Assembly (NCBI GenBank): GCA_949295065.1
Contig: CASFJQ010000022.1
Coordinates: 1-64,000, forward strand
Length of the DNA: 64,000 nucleotides
From: an uncultured Parabacteroides sp.
Lineage (GTDB): Bacteria > Bacteroidota > Bacteroidia > Bacteroidales > Tannerellaceae
Direction of reading: 5' to 3'
Position 1 is the first letter of the stretch. Every line of letters begins with the position of its first letter. Below, in pieces: positions 43,890 to 53,394 of this stretch. Made by a program: the position numbers and the translations under genes. The notes under the pieces were generated by a model. It did not search any database, was not told where the DNA came from, and saw only the letters and a list, made by a program, of their open reading frames with translations.

Positions 43890-44928
43890 AATAGGTTTGT
43901 GGCTGGTTTCACTTCTGGCTTTCCTGTCTGTTGGCAGTTTGAAGGCTGAAGAGATTGCTGAGCCGGTTGATGTGCAGGAAATAGTTTTCTCGCATATTCA
44001 AGATGCTTACACTTGGCATGTGACAAAAATCGGTGAAACTGAAATATCTGTTCCGCTGCCTGTTATAGTTTGGGATAAAGAAAGCGGACTGGATGTTTTC
44101 CTTTCCTCACGGCTTCATGGCGGAAACGTATATAATGGCTATAAGATAGCTGAAGACGGTGAGTTTGCCGGAAAAATCGTGAGAGAAAACAGTGAAGGCG
44201 AATATGTTCGTCCAGTTGATTTGTCGATGACCAAGAATGTGTGTGGAATGTTGCTGGGATGCGCGCTTTTGTTGGCGGCAGTTCTTGGAACGGCTTCGTG
44301 GTACAAGAAACATCCTAACCAGGCTCCTGGTGGTTTTGTCGGCATGATGGAAGCTGTAATAATGTACATGCAGGAAGACGTGATAATTAAATCGGTAGGA
44401 AAAGAATACAAGAGATTCTCGTCATATTTGTTGACTGTATTCTTCTTTATCCTGTTTAACAATTTGCTGGGCATTATCCCGATATTTCCCGGTGGTGCGA
44501 ATGTGACAGGAAATATTGCTGTCACGATGGTTCTTTCTGTGTTTACTTTCCTGGCAATAAATTTGTTTGCCACCAAAGGTTATTGGAAGGATATATTTTG
44601 GCCTAAGGTTCCGATATTTCTGAAACTGCCTTTGCCAATTATGCCTTTTGTAGAGTTTTTCGGTGTGTTTACTAAGCCGTTTGCCTTGATGATTCGTCTT
44701 TTTGCCAACATTATGGCAGGACATACGATAATCCTGGCGCTTACTTGCCTGATATTTATTACAGCATCAATGGGTGTTGTGATAAATAGTGGAATGACAG
44801 TTGTGTCAGTTTTCTTCTGTGTGTTTATGAACTGTATGGAATTGTTTGTGGCTTGTTTGCAGGCGTATATATTCACATTGTTATCGGCTAATTACATTGG
44901 ATCTTCAAAAGTTGAAGACGAGGATTGA
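43870..44928 (+). CDS. atpB: F1Fo ATP synthase subunit a
   Basis: The 352-residue subunit forms the proton half-channels against the c-ring. The essential Arg is Arg276 in MIRLFANIMAGHTIILAL. I chose the ATG at 43870; a GTG lies directly before it. A signal-like segment (LWLVSLLAFLSVGSLKAEE) and an extra periplasmic N-terminal domain of about 100 residues precede the usual five helices, a length typical of Bacteroidetes. It overlaps the upstream AtpI-like gene. Confidence 0.93.
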   Translation: MNRFRNEIGLWLVSLLAFLSVGSLKAEEIAEPVDVQEIVFSHIQDAYTWHVTKIGETEISVPLPVIVWDKESGLDVFLSSRLHGGNVYNGYKIAEDGEFAGKIVRENSEGEYVRPVDLSMTKNVCGMLLGCALLLAAVLGTASWYKKHPNQAPGGFVGMMEAVIMYMQEDVIIKSVGKEYKRFSSYLLTVFFFILFNNLLGIIPIFPGGANVTGNIAVTMVLSVFTFLAINLFATKGYWKDIFWPKVPIFLKLPLPIMPFVEFFGVFTKPFALMIRLFANIMAGHTIILALTCLIFITASMGVVINSGMTVVSVFFCVFMNCMELFVACLQAYIFTLLSANYIGSSKVEDED

Positions 44929-45027
44929 TTTAACAAATTCATGTTTTGCAATATACTGACTTTAAGTTGAGGTGTTGCGAAACGTCTGAAAAATAAATAG
45001 TATTATCAAGATTTAGAAAACAATTAA

Positions 45028-45291
<264 letters not shown>

Positions 45292-45306
45292 TAAAATTAA
45301 AAGCTT

Positions 45307-45807
45307 ATGTCACTGTTAACACCAGATTCAGGTCTTCTTTTTTGGATGATTCTGTCGTTTGGTATTGTTTTGGTGATTCTTTCAAAATATGGTTTTCCTG
45401 TTATCATTAAATCTGTAGAACAGAGAAAAGCGTATATAAATGATGCGTTGGATGCAGCTCGGAAAGCAAATGAGCAGTTGTCCAATTTGCAGGCAGAAGG
45501 AGAGATGATCATCGCCAAAGCTAAAGAACAGCAGAATGCCATTCTGAAAGAAGCGATGAAAGAAAAGGATAATATTATAGCTGAAGCCCGTCAGAAAGCT
45601 AATGACGAAACTCGCAGGCAAATGGAAGAAGCAACTGCACGTATCCGTGAGGAAAAAGAAAAGGCTATCCGCGAAGTGCGTGCCGAAATTACAGACTTGT
45701 CTGTTGCCATTGCCGAGAAAGTTTTGCGTGAATCTCTATCTGCCGAAGGTAAACAAAAGCAGATGATTGATAAGCTTCTTGACGATGTTTCATTTAGAAA
45801 ATCATAA
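45307..45807 (+). CDS. atpF: F1Fo ATP synthase subunit b
   Basis: The 166-residue peripheral-stalk protein has one N-terminal membrane helix (SGLLFWMILSFGIVLVILSKYGFP) and a long charged coiled coil (AARKANEQLSNLQAEGEMII through KEKAIREVRAEITDLSVAIAEKVL). It forms a dimer that holds F1 against subunit a. It is 15 bp after atpE and 3 bp before atpH, in one transcript. Confidence 0.95.
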   Translation: MSLLTPDSGLLFWMILSFGIVLVILSKYGFPVIIKSVEQRKAYINDALDAARKANEQLSNLQAEGEMIIAKAKEQQNAILKEAMKEKDNIIAEARQKANDETRRQMEEATARIREEKEKAIREVRAEITDLSVAIAEKVLRESLSAEGKQKQMIDKLLDDVSFRKS

Positions 45808-45810
45808 ATT

Positions 45811-46365
45811 ATGGATATTGGAACACTTTCCTCAAGATATGCCAATGCTCTTTTCTCCCTGGCAACAGACAAAGGCGAGGAAGAAAGAGTTTATAAAGAT
45901 ATAAAAATGCTTGCCGACAGTTTCCTCATGGAAAAGGAATTGCAGACAGCTTTGGATAATCCATTGGTATCGGATGCTGACAAGGAAAAGATATTGATTG
46001 CAGCCGGAGGTATTGAGGTGTGCGATTTGTATGTCCGTTTTATCCGTTTGGTCCTGCAGCACAAAAGGGAAAGCATTCTGCTTTTCATAGCCCGTTCTTT
46101 CATCGAGCAATACCGCAGGGTCAAGAAAATAACTCGAGTCCGTTTCACTACGGCTGTTCCTGTTGACAAGGATATTCAGGAACATCTGCAGAAAAAGCTG
46201 AGTGAGGAAACGGGATATACAGTTGAGTTTTCCGGTCGGGTAAATCCAGATTTGATAGGCGGTTTCCAGTTGCAGATTGGAAACTACAGGCTGGACACCA
46301 GCTATGCTTCGCAGCTCCGCAGGATAAGGAGCGGACTGCTTGCCGAAATTGAAACAGATAAATAG
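45811..46365 (+). CDS. atpH: F1Fo ATP synthase subunit delta
   Basis: The 184-residue protein joins the b stalk to the top of F1. It has the N-terminal helical domain ([27 protein letters not shown]) and the conserved C-terminal region with [21 protein letters not shown] and [30 protein letters not shown] delta gene in the cluster distinguishes it from N-type (Na+) ATPase operons, which lack one. Only 10 bp separate its stop from atpA. Confidence 0.93.
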   Translation: MDIGTLSSRYANALFSLATDKGEEERVYKDIKMLADSFLMEKELQTALDNPLVSDADKEKILIAAGGIEVCDLYVRFIRLVLQHKRESILLFIARSFIEQYRRVKKITRVRFTTAVPVDKDIQEHLQKKLSEETGYTVEFSGRVNPDLIGGFQLQIGNYRLDTSYASQLRRIRSGLLAEIETDK

Positions 46366-46375
46366 AGAAAGAATT

Positions 46376-47959
46376 ATGACAGATCAGATAAAAGTTAGTG
46401 AAGTTTCGGCTGTTCTTCGTCAGCAGCTTGAAGGCATCAGCACTGATGTGAAGATGGAGGAAGTCGGAACTGTTCTTCAGGTGAGCGATGGTGTGGCTCG
46501 TATTTATGGTCTTGACAATGCCGGGGCTAGCGAGTTGCTCCAGTTCGACAATGGAATGGGTGCCATTGTGATGAACCTGGAGGTGGACAATGTCGGTGCC
46601 GTTCTTCTTGGTCCTACTGACCATGTGAAAGAAGGCGATACGGTGAAACGTACCGGACGAATTGCTTCTATCAACGTGAGCGAAGGCATGATTGGCAGGG
46701 TTATTGATCCTCTGGGCAATCCTATCGACGGAAAAGGTGATATTGTTGGTGAGACTTGCGAGATGCCGCTTGAACGTAAGGCTCCGGGTGTTATTTTCCG
46801 TCAGCCGGTAAACGAGCCGTTGCAGACAGGTATAAAGGCTGTTGATGCAATGATTCCTATCGGACGTGGCCAGCGTGAGCTTATAATCGGCGACCGTCAG
46901 ACCGGAAAGACTTCAATAGCTATTGATACGATAATCAACCAGAGAGGAAACTATGAAGCAGGCAATCCTGTTTATTGCATCTATGTTGCAATCGGTCAGA
47001 AAGGCTCAACTGTTGCTGCATTGGTGAATACGCTTCAGGAAAAAGGAGCGATGGATTATACAGTTGTTGTTAGTGCAACTGCTTCAGACCCGGCAGCCAT
47101 GCAGTATTTTGCTCCATTTGCCGGCGCTGCGATTGGTGAATATTTCCGTGATACTGGCCGCCATGCGCTTGTTGTTTATGATGATTTGTCAAAACAGGCA
47201 GTTGCATACCGTGAGGTTTCATTGATTCTTCGCCGTCCGTCAGGCCGTGAAGCTTATCCGGGTGATATTTTCTATTTGCATTCTCGTTTGCTGGAACGTG
47301 CTGCTAAGATTATCAATCAGCAGGAAGTTGCTGAGCAGATGAACGACCTTCCGGACAGTTTGAAAGGAAAGGTTCGCGGCGGCGGTTCATTGACGGCATT
47401 GCCAATCATCGAAACTCAGGCAGGCGACGTTTCCGCATATATCCCGACAAATGTTATTTCTATCACTGACGGACAGATATTCCTTGAAACAGATTTGTTC
47501 AACCAGGGTAATCGTCCGGCTATCAATGTCGGTATATCAGTTTCCCGTGTGGGCGGTAATGCTCAGTTGAAGGCAATGAAGAATGTTGCCGGAACATTGA
47601 AGATTGACCAGGCTCAGTATCGTGAACTTGAATCATTCTCAAAGTTCGGTGGAGATATGGATCCTGTTACTGCATTCACAATCGACAAGGGACAGAAGAA
47701 TACACGACTTCTGATTCAGCCGCAATACAGCCCAATGCCGGTTGAGGAACAGATAGCAATACTTTATTGCGGAACAAAAGGCTTGCTGAAGGAGGTTGCG
47801 CTGTCAAAAGTTCATGATTTTGAATCGGCTTTCCTTGAAACAATGCGCACTTCACATCAGAAAGATGTGTTGGATTTGCTTCGTAAGGGAATAATCAACG
47901 ATGAAATAAAGAAAACGCTGGAAACAGAGGCACGTCAGCTGGCAGAATCGTATAAGTGA
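46376..47959 (+). CDS. atpA: F1Fo ATP synthase subunit alpha
   Basis: The 527-residue non-catalytic nucleotide-binding subunit has Walker A GDRQTGKT (172-179), [66 protein letters not shown] (alpha signature) and the catalytic-interface Arg in [11 protein letters not shown] chose the ATG at 46376 ([20 protein letters not shown]), which matches family starts; an ATG at 46340 lies within atpH. Confidence 0.96.
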   Translation: MTDQIKVSEVSAVLRQQLEGISTDVKMEEVGTVLQVSDGVARIYGLDNAGASELLQFDNGMGAIVMNLEVDNVGAVLLGPTDHVKEGDTVKRTGRIASINVSEGMIGRVIDPLGNPIDGKGDIVGETCEMPLERKAPGVIFRQPVNEPLQTGIKAVDAMIPIGRGQRELIIGDRQTGKTSIAIDTIINQRGNYEAGNPVYCIYVAIGQKGSTVAALVNTLQEKGAMDYTVVVSATASDPAAMQYFAPFAGAAIGEYFRDTGRHALVVYDDLSKQAVAYREVSLILRRPSGREAYPGDIFYLHSRLLERAAKIINQQEVAEQMNDLPDSLKGKVRGGGSLTALPIIETQAGDVSAYIPTNVISITDGQIFLETDLFNQGNRPAINVGISVSRVGGNAQLKAMKNVAGTLKIDQAQYRELESFSKFGGDMDPVTAFTIDKGQKNTRLLIQPQYSPMPVEEQIAILYCGTKGLLKEVALSKVHDFESAFLETMRTSHQKDVLDLLRKGIINDEIKKTLETEARQLAESYK

Positions 47960-47960
47960 T

Positions 47961-48078
47961 TAAGTAAACAAGGAAACAAGTAGAAAATAAGCTTTCTAAC
48001 CATGTCAACTCGTTACCTTGTTAACTTATAACCTCGTCAATTTTCAAACTCAAAAACTCAAAAACTAAAGAACTAATT
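47961..48078 (+). repeat. Intercistronic octamer element between atpA and atpG
   Basis: An arm AACAAGGAAACAAGTAG, the spacer GCTTTCTAACCATGTC, then nine 8-bp units in register (AACTCGTT, ACCTTGTT, AACTTATA, ACCTCGTC, AATTTTCA, AACTCAAA, AACTCAAA, AACTAAAG, AACTAATT) ending 2 bp before the atpG ATG. It shows the hairpin-arm type and the A-rich type joined in a single frame. Confidence 0.82.
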
Positions 48079-48080
48079 CT

Positions 48081-48938
48081 ATGGCTTCCCTTAAGGAGAT
48101 AAAATTGCGAATAAACTCTGTCCAGAGTACGCAGAAAATTACTTCTGCCATGAAGATGGTTTCTTCTGCCAAATTGCATCATTTCCAGGCTGAAGCAGAA
48201 CATACTTTGCTCTATTCGGAAAAGCTGACCGGAATATTGAACGGATTGCTTGCCGATTCCGACGATTTGAACACTCCGTATGCGGAACAACGCAAGCTCA
48301 GCTCTGTTGCTTTGGTCGTATTTTCTTCCAGCAATGGACTCTGCGGTTCCTATAATGCCAATGTATGGAAAGAACTGTTGAATATGATTCGCCGTTATGA
48401 GGCTGAAAATATATCCGTTCGGCTTGTTCCTGTTGGGAAAAAGGTGGCTGATGAGTTGCAGCATGCCGGATATGAGATTGATGACAGATTCATTCACGCT
48501 GCGGAAAAACCTTCATATGCGCAAGCGGTTGAAATGGCTGAAGAATTGACCAATCTGTTCGTTTCTCATACGGTGGATAAAGTTGAGTTCTTGTATCATC
48601 ATTTCAAGAACACTGCGACGCAGATTCTTACAACAAAGGTTTTTCTTCCTGTTGTTGTTGAGAATAACTCAAACGGCGGAGTCGTTGAAGATTACTTGTT
48701 TGAACCATCAATAGGGTATCTCCTGGAGATACTTTTTCCAAAGTTGCTGAAACTGACTGTATATACGGTTATGCTCGATACAACAACTGCAGAACACGCT
48801 GCCAGAATGATGGCTATGCAGGTGGCAAACGACAATGCAAACGACTTGATTCAGCAATTGACATTGCAATATAACAAGAACCGCCAGCAAGTTATTACCA
48901 ATGAATTGTTGGATATAATGAGCGGTTCGATGAAATGA
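48081..48938 (+). CDS. atpG: F1Fo ATP synthase subunit gamma
   Basis: The 285-residue central rotor shaft has the conserved N-terminal helix LKEIKLRINSVQSTQKITSAMKMVSSAKL, the Rossmann-like middle (VALVVFSSSNGLCGSYNANV) and the C-terminal helix EHAARMMAMQVANDNANDLIQQLTLQYNKNRQQVITNELLDI. Length is normal. It closes the atp operon and is followed by the terminator at 48987. Confidence 0.95.
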   Translation: MASLKEIKLRINSVQSTQKITSAMKMVSSAKLHHFQAEAEHTLLYSEKLTGILNGLLADSDDLNTPYAEQRKLSSVALVVFSSSNGLCGSYNANVWKELLNMIRRYEAENISVRLVPVGKKVADELQHAGYEIDDRFIHAAEKPSYAQAVEMAEELTNLFVSHTVDKVEFLYHHFKNTATQILTTKVFLPVVVENNSNGGVVEDYLFEPSIGYLLEILFPKLLKLTVYTVMLDTTTAEHAARMMAMQVANDNANDLIQQLTLQYNKNRQQVITNELLDIMSGSMK

Positions 48939-48986
48939 CAGAATAAGAAAAATTCCGGTAGTTTTTCGTTCCGGAATATATTTGTT

Positions 48987-49041
48987 AAAAAGGCGATATG
49001 CAAAACTGGTATTGATATCCGTTTTGTGTATCGTCTTTTTT
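48987..49041 (+). terminator. Terminator of the atp operon
   Basis: AAAAAGGCGATA (48987-48998) pairs with TATCGTCTTTTTT (49029-49041), and inside it CAAAAC pairs with GTTTTG. The A and T tracts on both sides allow action on either strand. A smaller TTCCGG/CCGGAA hairpin precedes it at about 48951-48976. Confidence 0.85.
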
Positions 49042-49113
49042 ATCTGTATCTTTGTAGAAAATTCACTACATGTGAATCTCTTTTATATGTTTTCTCCATA
49101 ATATAATCAAGAA

Positions 49114-50004
49114 ATGACAGATATTCCACAAATAGAAATAGATGTTTTGAATGCGGAAATATTTTCCAGAGACAGCTTCCTCAATGATTTGACAGTTGCT
49201 GATATCGAAGGAAGAGTGCTTGTCGAAAGAATAAACACTGTTAATTCTTTTCGGCTTAATGCGCTGATTGTGTTTTTGATTTTTGAAGGCTCATTGGAAC
49301 TTGATATAGATTTTACCGAATACACTTTGGGACCGAATACATTCCTCACGATAATGCCTACGCATATTTTGAGGTTTAAAAATGCTTCGGATTCTTTGCG
49401 GGGAAGAATGTTGATAGTTTCTCGCCCGTTTATGGAGCAAACATTTCCGTCGAAGCGTTCGTCAAACATTCATTATATGCAAATCCGCAAGAATCCTTGT
49501 GTAATTCTTCAGCCGAAAGATTTGTTCTTTTTGGATAAATGTATGCAAAGGATAAGGGAAAAAATACGTTGCAGGACTCATTTCCTGCAACGCGATCTTT
49601 TGCAAAATAACCTGTTGGAATTCTTTATTGAGGTTGCCAATATAATGATTTGCCGCGGAGAATTCCTGTCTCCGCCAACCTTGAGCCGTAAGGAAGAATT
49701 GCTCGACAAATTCTTGCAGCTCCTTTTTGAGAACTGCAAGAAAGAACATGGAGTTACGTTCTATGCCGAAAAGCTTTTCATCACGCCGCAGTATTTGTCG
49801 CTTGTACTTAAAGAAATGACCGGTAAGTCAGCCAATAAGTGGATTGACGAGTCCCTTATTGTTGAAGCAAAGATTTTGCTGAAAACTCCGGATATAACAG
49901 TGCAGCGTGTTGCCGACCTGCTAAACTTTTCCGACCAGTCAACATTCGGCAAATTCTTCAAGAAACATGTAGGACTTTCACCGATAGAGTTCAGGAAATC
50001 CTGA
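49114..50004 (+). CDS. AraC-family transcriptional regulator
   Basis: The 296-residue protein has an N-terminal beta-rich sensor domain (ALIVFLIFEGSLELDIDFTEY, NTFLTIMPTHILRFKNAS) and a C-terminal AraC DNA-binding domain (VTFYAEKLFITPQYLSLVLKEM, ITVQRVADLLNFSDQSTFGKFFKKHVGLSPIEFRKS). Ligand and targets are not indicated; its neighbours are the atp operon and an HdeD-like membrane protein convergent to it. It resembles the many orphan Bacteroides AraC regulators lacking a two-component sensor. Confidence 0.82.
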   Translation: MTDIPQIEIDVLNAEIFSRDSFLNDLTVADIEGRVLVERINTVNSFRLNALIVFLIFEGSLELDIDFTEYTLGPNTFLTIMPTHILRFKNASDSLRGRMLIVSRPFMEQTFPSKRSSNIHYMQIRKNPCVILQPKDLFFLDKCMQRIREKIRCRTHFLQRDLLQNNLLEFFIEVANIMICRGEFLSPPTLSRKEELLDKFLQLLFENCKKEHGVTFYAEKLFITPQYLSLVLKEMTGKSANKWIDESLIVEAKILLKTPDITVQRVADLLNFSDQSTFGKFFKKHVGLSPIEFRKS

Positions 50005-50031
50005 CTCCATGGTTTATAATGGGTGCATCCG

Positions 50032-50571
50032 TCAGTCAATCTGGATGTAATCTCTTTTGCGGAATTTATACCAGTTTATAAATTCAGTTATTCCGTATAT
50101 CATTATCGCAATGCCGAAAATTACAAATGTGTTTGCAGCAATTGATGCCGGATTATATATTATCATGCATCCGGTCAGTAAAATCAATGTCGGCAAAATA
50201 TAGAATGATACTGGAACCGGACTCCAGTTTCGTGCCTTGGCCAATGTTATTATCTGCTGAATACCTGCAATTACTAGTATAGCACCAAGAAGATACATCA
50301 GGAAATTCACAAAGAATCCGGGCATTGCAACCAGCCATATACCTAAAAGCAAGCTGCCTATTCCATCAATCGGGAAGAATTTCTTGCGTCCGTTGTATTG
50401 TGATTCGTCATAAGTGAAATAGTTTATGAACGAAATAATGCCTGGAATTATGAAGAATATACCGATTAGCATAACCAGATAATGGATTACTGATTCCGGC
50501 CATAATATAAGAACCAAACCAAGAATAACGGCAAGGATGCTGCGTAATACTGAGTTGTTGAATCGTTTCAT
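50032..50571 (-). CDS. HdeD-like membrane protein (DUF308)
   Basis: The 179-residue protein has six predicted membrane segments in three pairs (SILAVILGLVLILWPESVIHYLVMLIGIFFIIPGIISFI, IGSLLLGIWLVAMPGFFVNFLMYLLGAILVIAGIQQII, ILPTLILLTGCMIIYNPASIAANTFVIFGIAIMIYGITEFI). The repeated G-xx-LI-P-pattern is that of DUF308/HdeD, linked to acid resistance in E. coli but of unknown function in Bacteroidetes. It is monocistronic and converges with the AraC gene. Confidence 0.78.
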   Translation of the reverse strand: MKRFNNSVLRSILAVILGLVLILWPESVIHYLVMLIGIFFIIPGIISFINYFTYDESQYNGRKKFFPIDGIGSLLLGIWLVAMPGFFVNFLMYLLGAILVIAGIQQIITLAKARNWSPVPVSFYILPTLILLTGCMIIYNPASIAANTFVIFGIAIMIYGITEFINWYKFRKRDYIQID

Positions 50572-50773
50572 AAATAGTTTGTTTTTAATTGTCTTACATT
50601 AAAATATTCATATAAATATCAAGGCTCGCACTTATAGGTTTGTTTTACACTGCAAGTCTTTGTCTTTTTCATCGTATTAATAACAAAGTTTGAGAATTGA
50701 TTGTTCAAAATAAACTATGTTGATTCCATATTTGATTTCAATTGCTTTCCCATTAATTATATAAGTAATGATA

Positions 50774-50869
50774 TAATCTTAAAACTAAGGCTGAGTTTAT
50801 AAAAACTAAGACTTAATTTATGAAAACTAAATCTGAGTTTATAAAAACTCAGCCTTAGTTTTAAGATTA
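50774..50869. repeat. 96-bp palindromic element with internal 21-bp tandem units
   Basis: A perfect 25-bp inverted repeat (TAATCTTAAAACTAAGGCTG + AGTTT at 50774-50798, its complement at 50845-50869) encloses three 21-bp units of CTGAGTTTATAAAAACTAAGA type. The whole can fold as one long hairpin. It lies in the 870-bp gap before the glycogen operon; the rest of 50572-51207 is AT-rich with no gene seen. Confidence 0.85.
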
Positions 50870-51207
50870 CATTAAGTATTTTAATCTTATAATCAGGTTA
50901 ATGGATGAAAAGGAAATACGTTTTCAGGCGTTTTCAGGCATTTAAATAGTGAAAATGCTGCTTCTTAACCTTGCCAATTTGAGTCAGGAGCCTCTACATC
51001 TTAATTTATAATTTATTTGATTTTGCTCTCAATTGTTTAAGTTTATGTTTGAAAACCTAAGTATTTGGAATATAATATGTAATGAAGATAATTATATTTT
51101 GTGTTTGATAACATATGTTTAGAACATACTTTGTTTTTTAACTCTTTGATAAGCAAACCTTAAGAAATGAAAAGAATAAATTGTTTATGAAAATAACTGA
51201 AAATCTA

Positions 51208-51239
51208 TTTGCTTTTTTAGTTTGTTAGTTTTACTTTTG
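51208..51239 (+). promoter_or_regulatory. Promoter of the glycogen/alpha-glucan operon
   Basis: TTTG (51208-51211), a 20-bp spacer and TACTTTTG (51232-51239) match the -33/-7 consensus. The start near 51246 gives a leader of about 195 nt, which contains the direct repeat at 51339-51377. Confidence 0.7.
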
Positions 51240-51338
51240 ATACAAAATAACATAAGTTTCAAAGACGAAGCATATTAAGGCGATTTAATCATAAATGTCG
51301 GGTTATGTAATTAAGAAAGTGCTGCTTGAATATTTATT

Positions 51339-51377
51339 TTGAAAAACACGTTCTTATATTGAAAAACACGTTCTTAT
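51339..51377 (+). repeat. Tandem 19-bp direct repeat in the operon leader
   Basis: TTGAAAAACACGTTCTTAT occurs twice in perfect copies at 51339-51357 and 51359-51377, period 20 bp. It is downstream of the predicted transcription start and about 65 bp before the GH133 start codon, so it could be an RNA or DNA binding site. Confidence 0.85.
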
Positions 51378-51442
51378 CATATTATTCCTGTTGAAACTTG
51401 TGTGATTTAAATGGACGAAAAACTTAAAAACCAAATAATCGT

Positions 51443-53380
51443 ATGAGTTATCTTAAATTTGACAAAACAGTAATGATAAATTTGGAAGAGTCTTTAACCC
51501 GTGAAGTGTTACGAACAAATAGGTTAGGGGCTTATCATAGCAGTACTGTTGTTGATTGCAATACAAGGAAATACCACGGTTTGCTTGTAATGCCGGTACC
51601 AACCCTGGATGATGACAACCACGTCATATTATCTTCATTGGATGAAACAGTTATTCAGCACGGTGCAGAATTTAACCTTGGACTTCACAAATATGGCGAA
51701 AACAATTTCAGTCCAAAGGGTCATAAATACATCAGAGAATATTCTTGTGATACGGTGCCAAGAACTGTTTATCGTGTTGGCGGTGTGATTTTCTCAAAAG
51801 AGAAAGTGTTCTCAACTTTTGAGAATCGTATTATGATTAAATATACTCTTGAAGACGCACATTCAGCTACAACTTTGCGTTTCCGCCCGTTCCTGGCTTT
51901 CAGAAACGTGAAAGACCTTACTTATGCTAATAATTCTGTAAACCAGAATTATACAGAGGTCCCGGGTGGTATAAAGACTTGTATGTATGCCGGATATCCG
52001 GATTTGTTCATGCAGTTCAGCAAAAAGCCGAAATTCGTGTTTGACCCGAAATGGTATTATGGAATAGAATATTCAAAGGAACAGGAAAGAGGCTATCCTT
52101 ATAAGGAAGATTTGTATGTTCCGGGATATTTTGAAATTCCAATCAAAAAGGGCGAGTCTATAATATTCAGTGCAGGAGACAGCCAGGTGGCTACTACTCG
52201 CCTGAAAACATTATACGAAACAGAAGTTCAATCACGTACACCGCGAACAAGTTTCTTCAATTGCTTGAAGAATTCAGCTCAGCAGTTCTATTTCCGTCCT
52301 AAAAAACAGGATGCATATTTGCTGGCAGGCTATCCTTGGTTTAAGGTAAGAGCAAGAGATTTGTTTATTTCTACTCCGGGATGTACTTTGTCAATAGGCG
52401 ATCCAGTCCGTTTTGAAAAGATTATGGCAACGGCAATCCCTGCGTTGACAGCCTTTATGGAAGACGGTTCGAAAGATGCTGTTATCACTGAAATTGAACA
52501 TCCAGATATTTTGCTTTGGGCAATATGGGCAATTCAGCAGTATGCAAAGAAAGAAGGTGTTGAAAAGACTAAAGAATTATATTCAGACTTCCTGACTGAT
52601 GCATTGACTTATATTATCAGCCAGAAGCACCCGAATCTTAAAGTTATGGATAGCGGACTTGTTTACTCCGAAGGACGCGACAAGGCTATTACATGGATGA
52701 ATTCAGTAGTTGATGGAAAACCTGTTGTTCCACGTTCAGGTTATATTGTGGAATTCAATGCATTGTGGTATAATGTTTTGTGCTTCTACAAAGAACTTCA
52801 GATCGAGTCAACTATAAGATCAAAGGTTGAAAGTCTGATAAAAGATATAGATGTGTCATTCCCGAATACATTTATAAATGGATACAACTATTTGTTCGAT
52901 TATGTGAACGGTTCATTTGTTGACTGGAGTGTACGTCCTAATATGATTTTTGCGGTTGCACTTCCTTATTCACCTCTGACAAGAATGCAGCGCCGTGCAG
53001 TCCTTGATATCGTAACCAAAGAGTTGCTGACACCTAAGGGAATCCGTTCGTTGAGTCCTAAGAGCGAAGGTTATCGTCCGTATTGCAGCGGTCCGCAGCG
53101 CGAAAGAGACCTTGCTTATCATCAGGGAACAGCTTGGCCTTGGTTGCTTGGTGCATATTTGGAAGCTTATTTGCGAGTTTTTGGAAAATCAGGTGTGGCT
53201 TTTGCTGAACGTATGCTTATTAGTATGGAAGACGAAATGTCTAAACATTGTATAGGAACTATTGCGGAAATATTTGATGGTAATCCTCCGTTCACAGGCC
53301 GTGGAGCCATTTCGTATGCGATGAACGTGGCAGCTATGCTTCGCATATTGGATATTTTAGATATGTATAACGCCGAATAA
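51443..53380 (+). CDS. Glycogen debranching enzyme (amylo-alpha-1,6-glucosidase, GH133)
   Basis: The 645-residue protein has no signal peptide, so it is cytoplasmic. The N-terminal beta-sandwich (VLRTNRLGAYHSSTVVDCNTRKYHGLLVMP) is the domain found in bacterial and archaeal debranching enzymes. The (alpha/alpha)6 catalytic domain has LLAGYPWFKVRARDLFISTPG, VYSEGRDKAITWMNSVVDGKPVVPRSGYIVEFNALWYN and YHQGTAWPWLLGAYLEAYLRVFG. It removes alpha-1,6-linked glucose from glycogen branch points. It is first in a three-gene operon with GT4 and GH57, a conserved arrangement in Bacteroidetes for intracellular alpha-glucan turnover. Confidence 0.9.
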   Translation: MSYLKFDKTVMINLEESLTREVLRTNRLGAYHSSTVVDCNTRKYHGLLVMPVPTLDDDNHVILSSLDETVIQHGAEFNLGLHKYGENNFSPKGHKYIREYSCDTVPRTVYRVGGVIFSKEKVFSTFENRIMIKYTLEDAHSATTLRFRPFLAFRNVKDLTYANNSVNQNYTEVPGGIKTCMYAGYPDLFMQFSKKPKFVFDPKWYYGIEYSKEQERGYPYKEDLYVPGYFEIPIKKGESIIFSAGDSQVATTRLKTLYETEVQSRTPRTSFFNCLKNSAQQFYFRPKKQDAYLLAGYPWFKVRARDLFISTPGCTLSIGDPVRFEKIMATAIPALTAFMEDGSKDAVITEIEHPDILLWAIWAIQQYAKKEGVEKTKELYSDFLTDALTYIISQKHPNLKVMDSGLVYSEGRDKAITWMNSVVDGKPVVPRSGYIVEFNALWYNVLCFYKELQIESTIRSKVESLIKDIDVSFPNTFINGYNYLFDYVNGSFVDWSVRPNMIFAVALPYSPLTRMQRRAVLDIVTKELLTPKGIRSLSPKSEGYRPYCSGPQRERDLAYHQGTAWPWLLGAYLEAYLRVFGKSGVAFAERMLISMEDEMSKHCIGTIAEIFDGNPPFTGRGAISYAMNVAAMLRILDILDMYNAE

Positions 53381-53394
53381 ACTATGTACTATAT

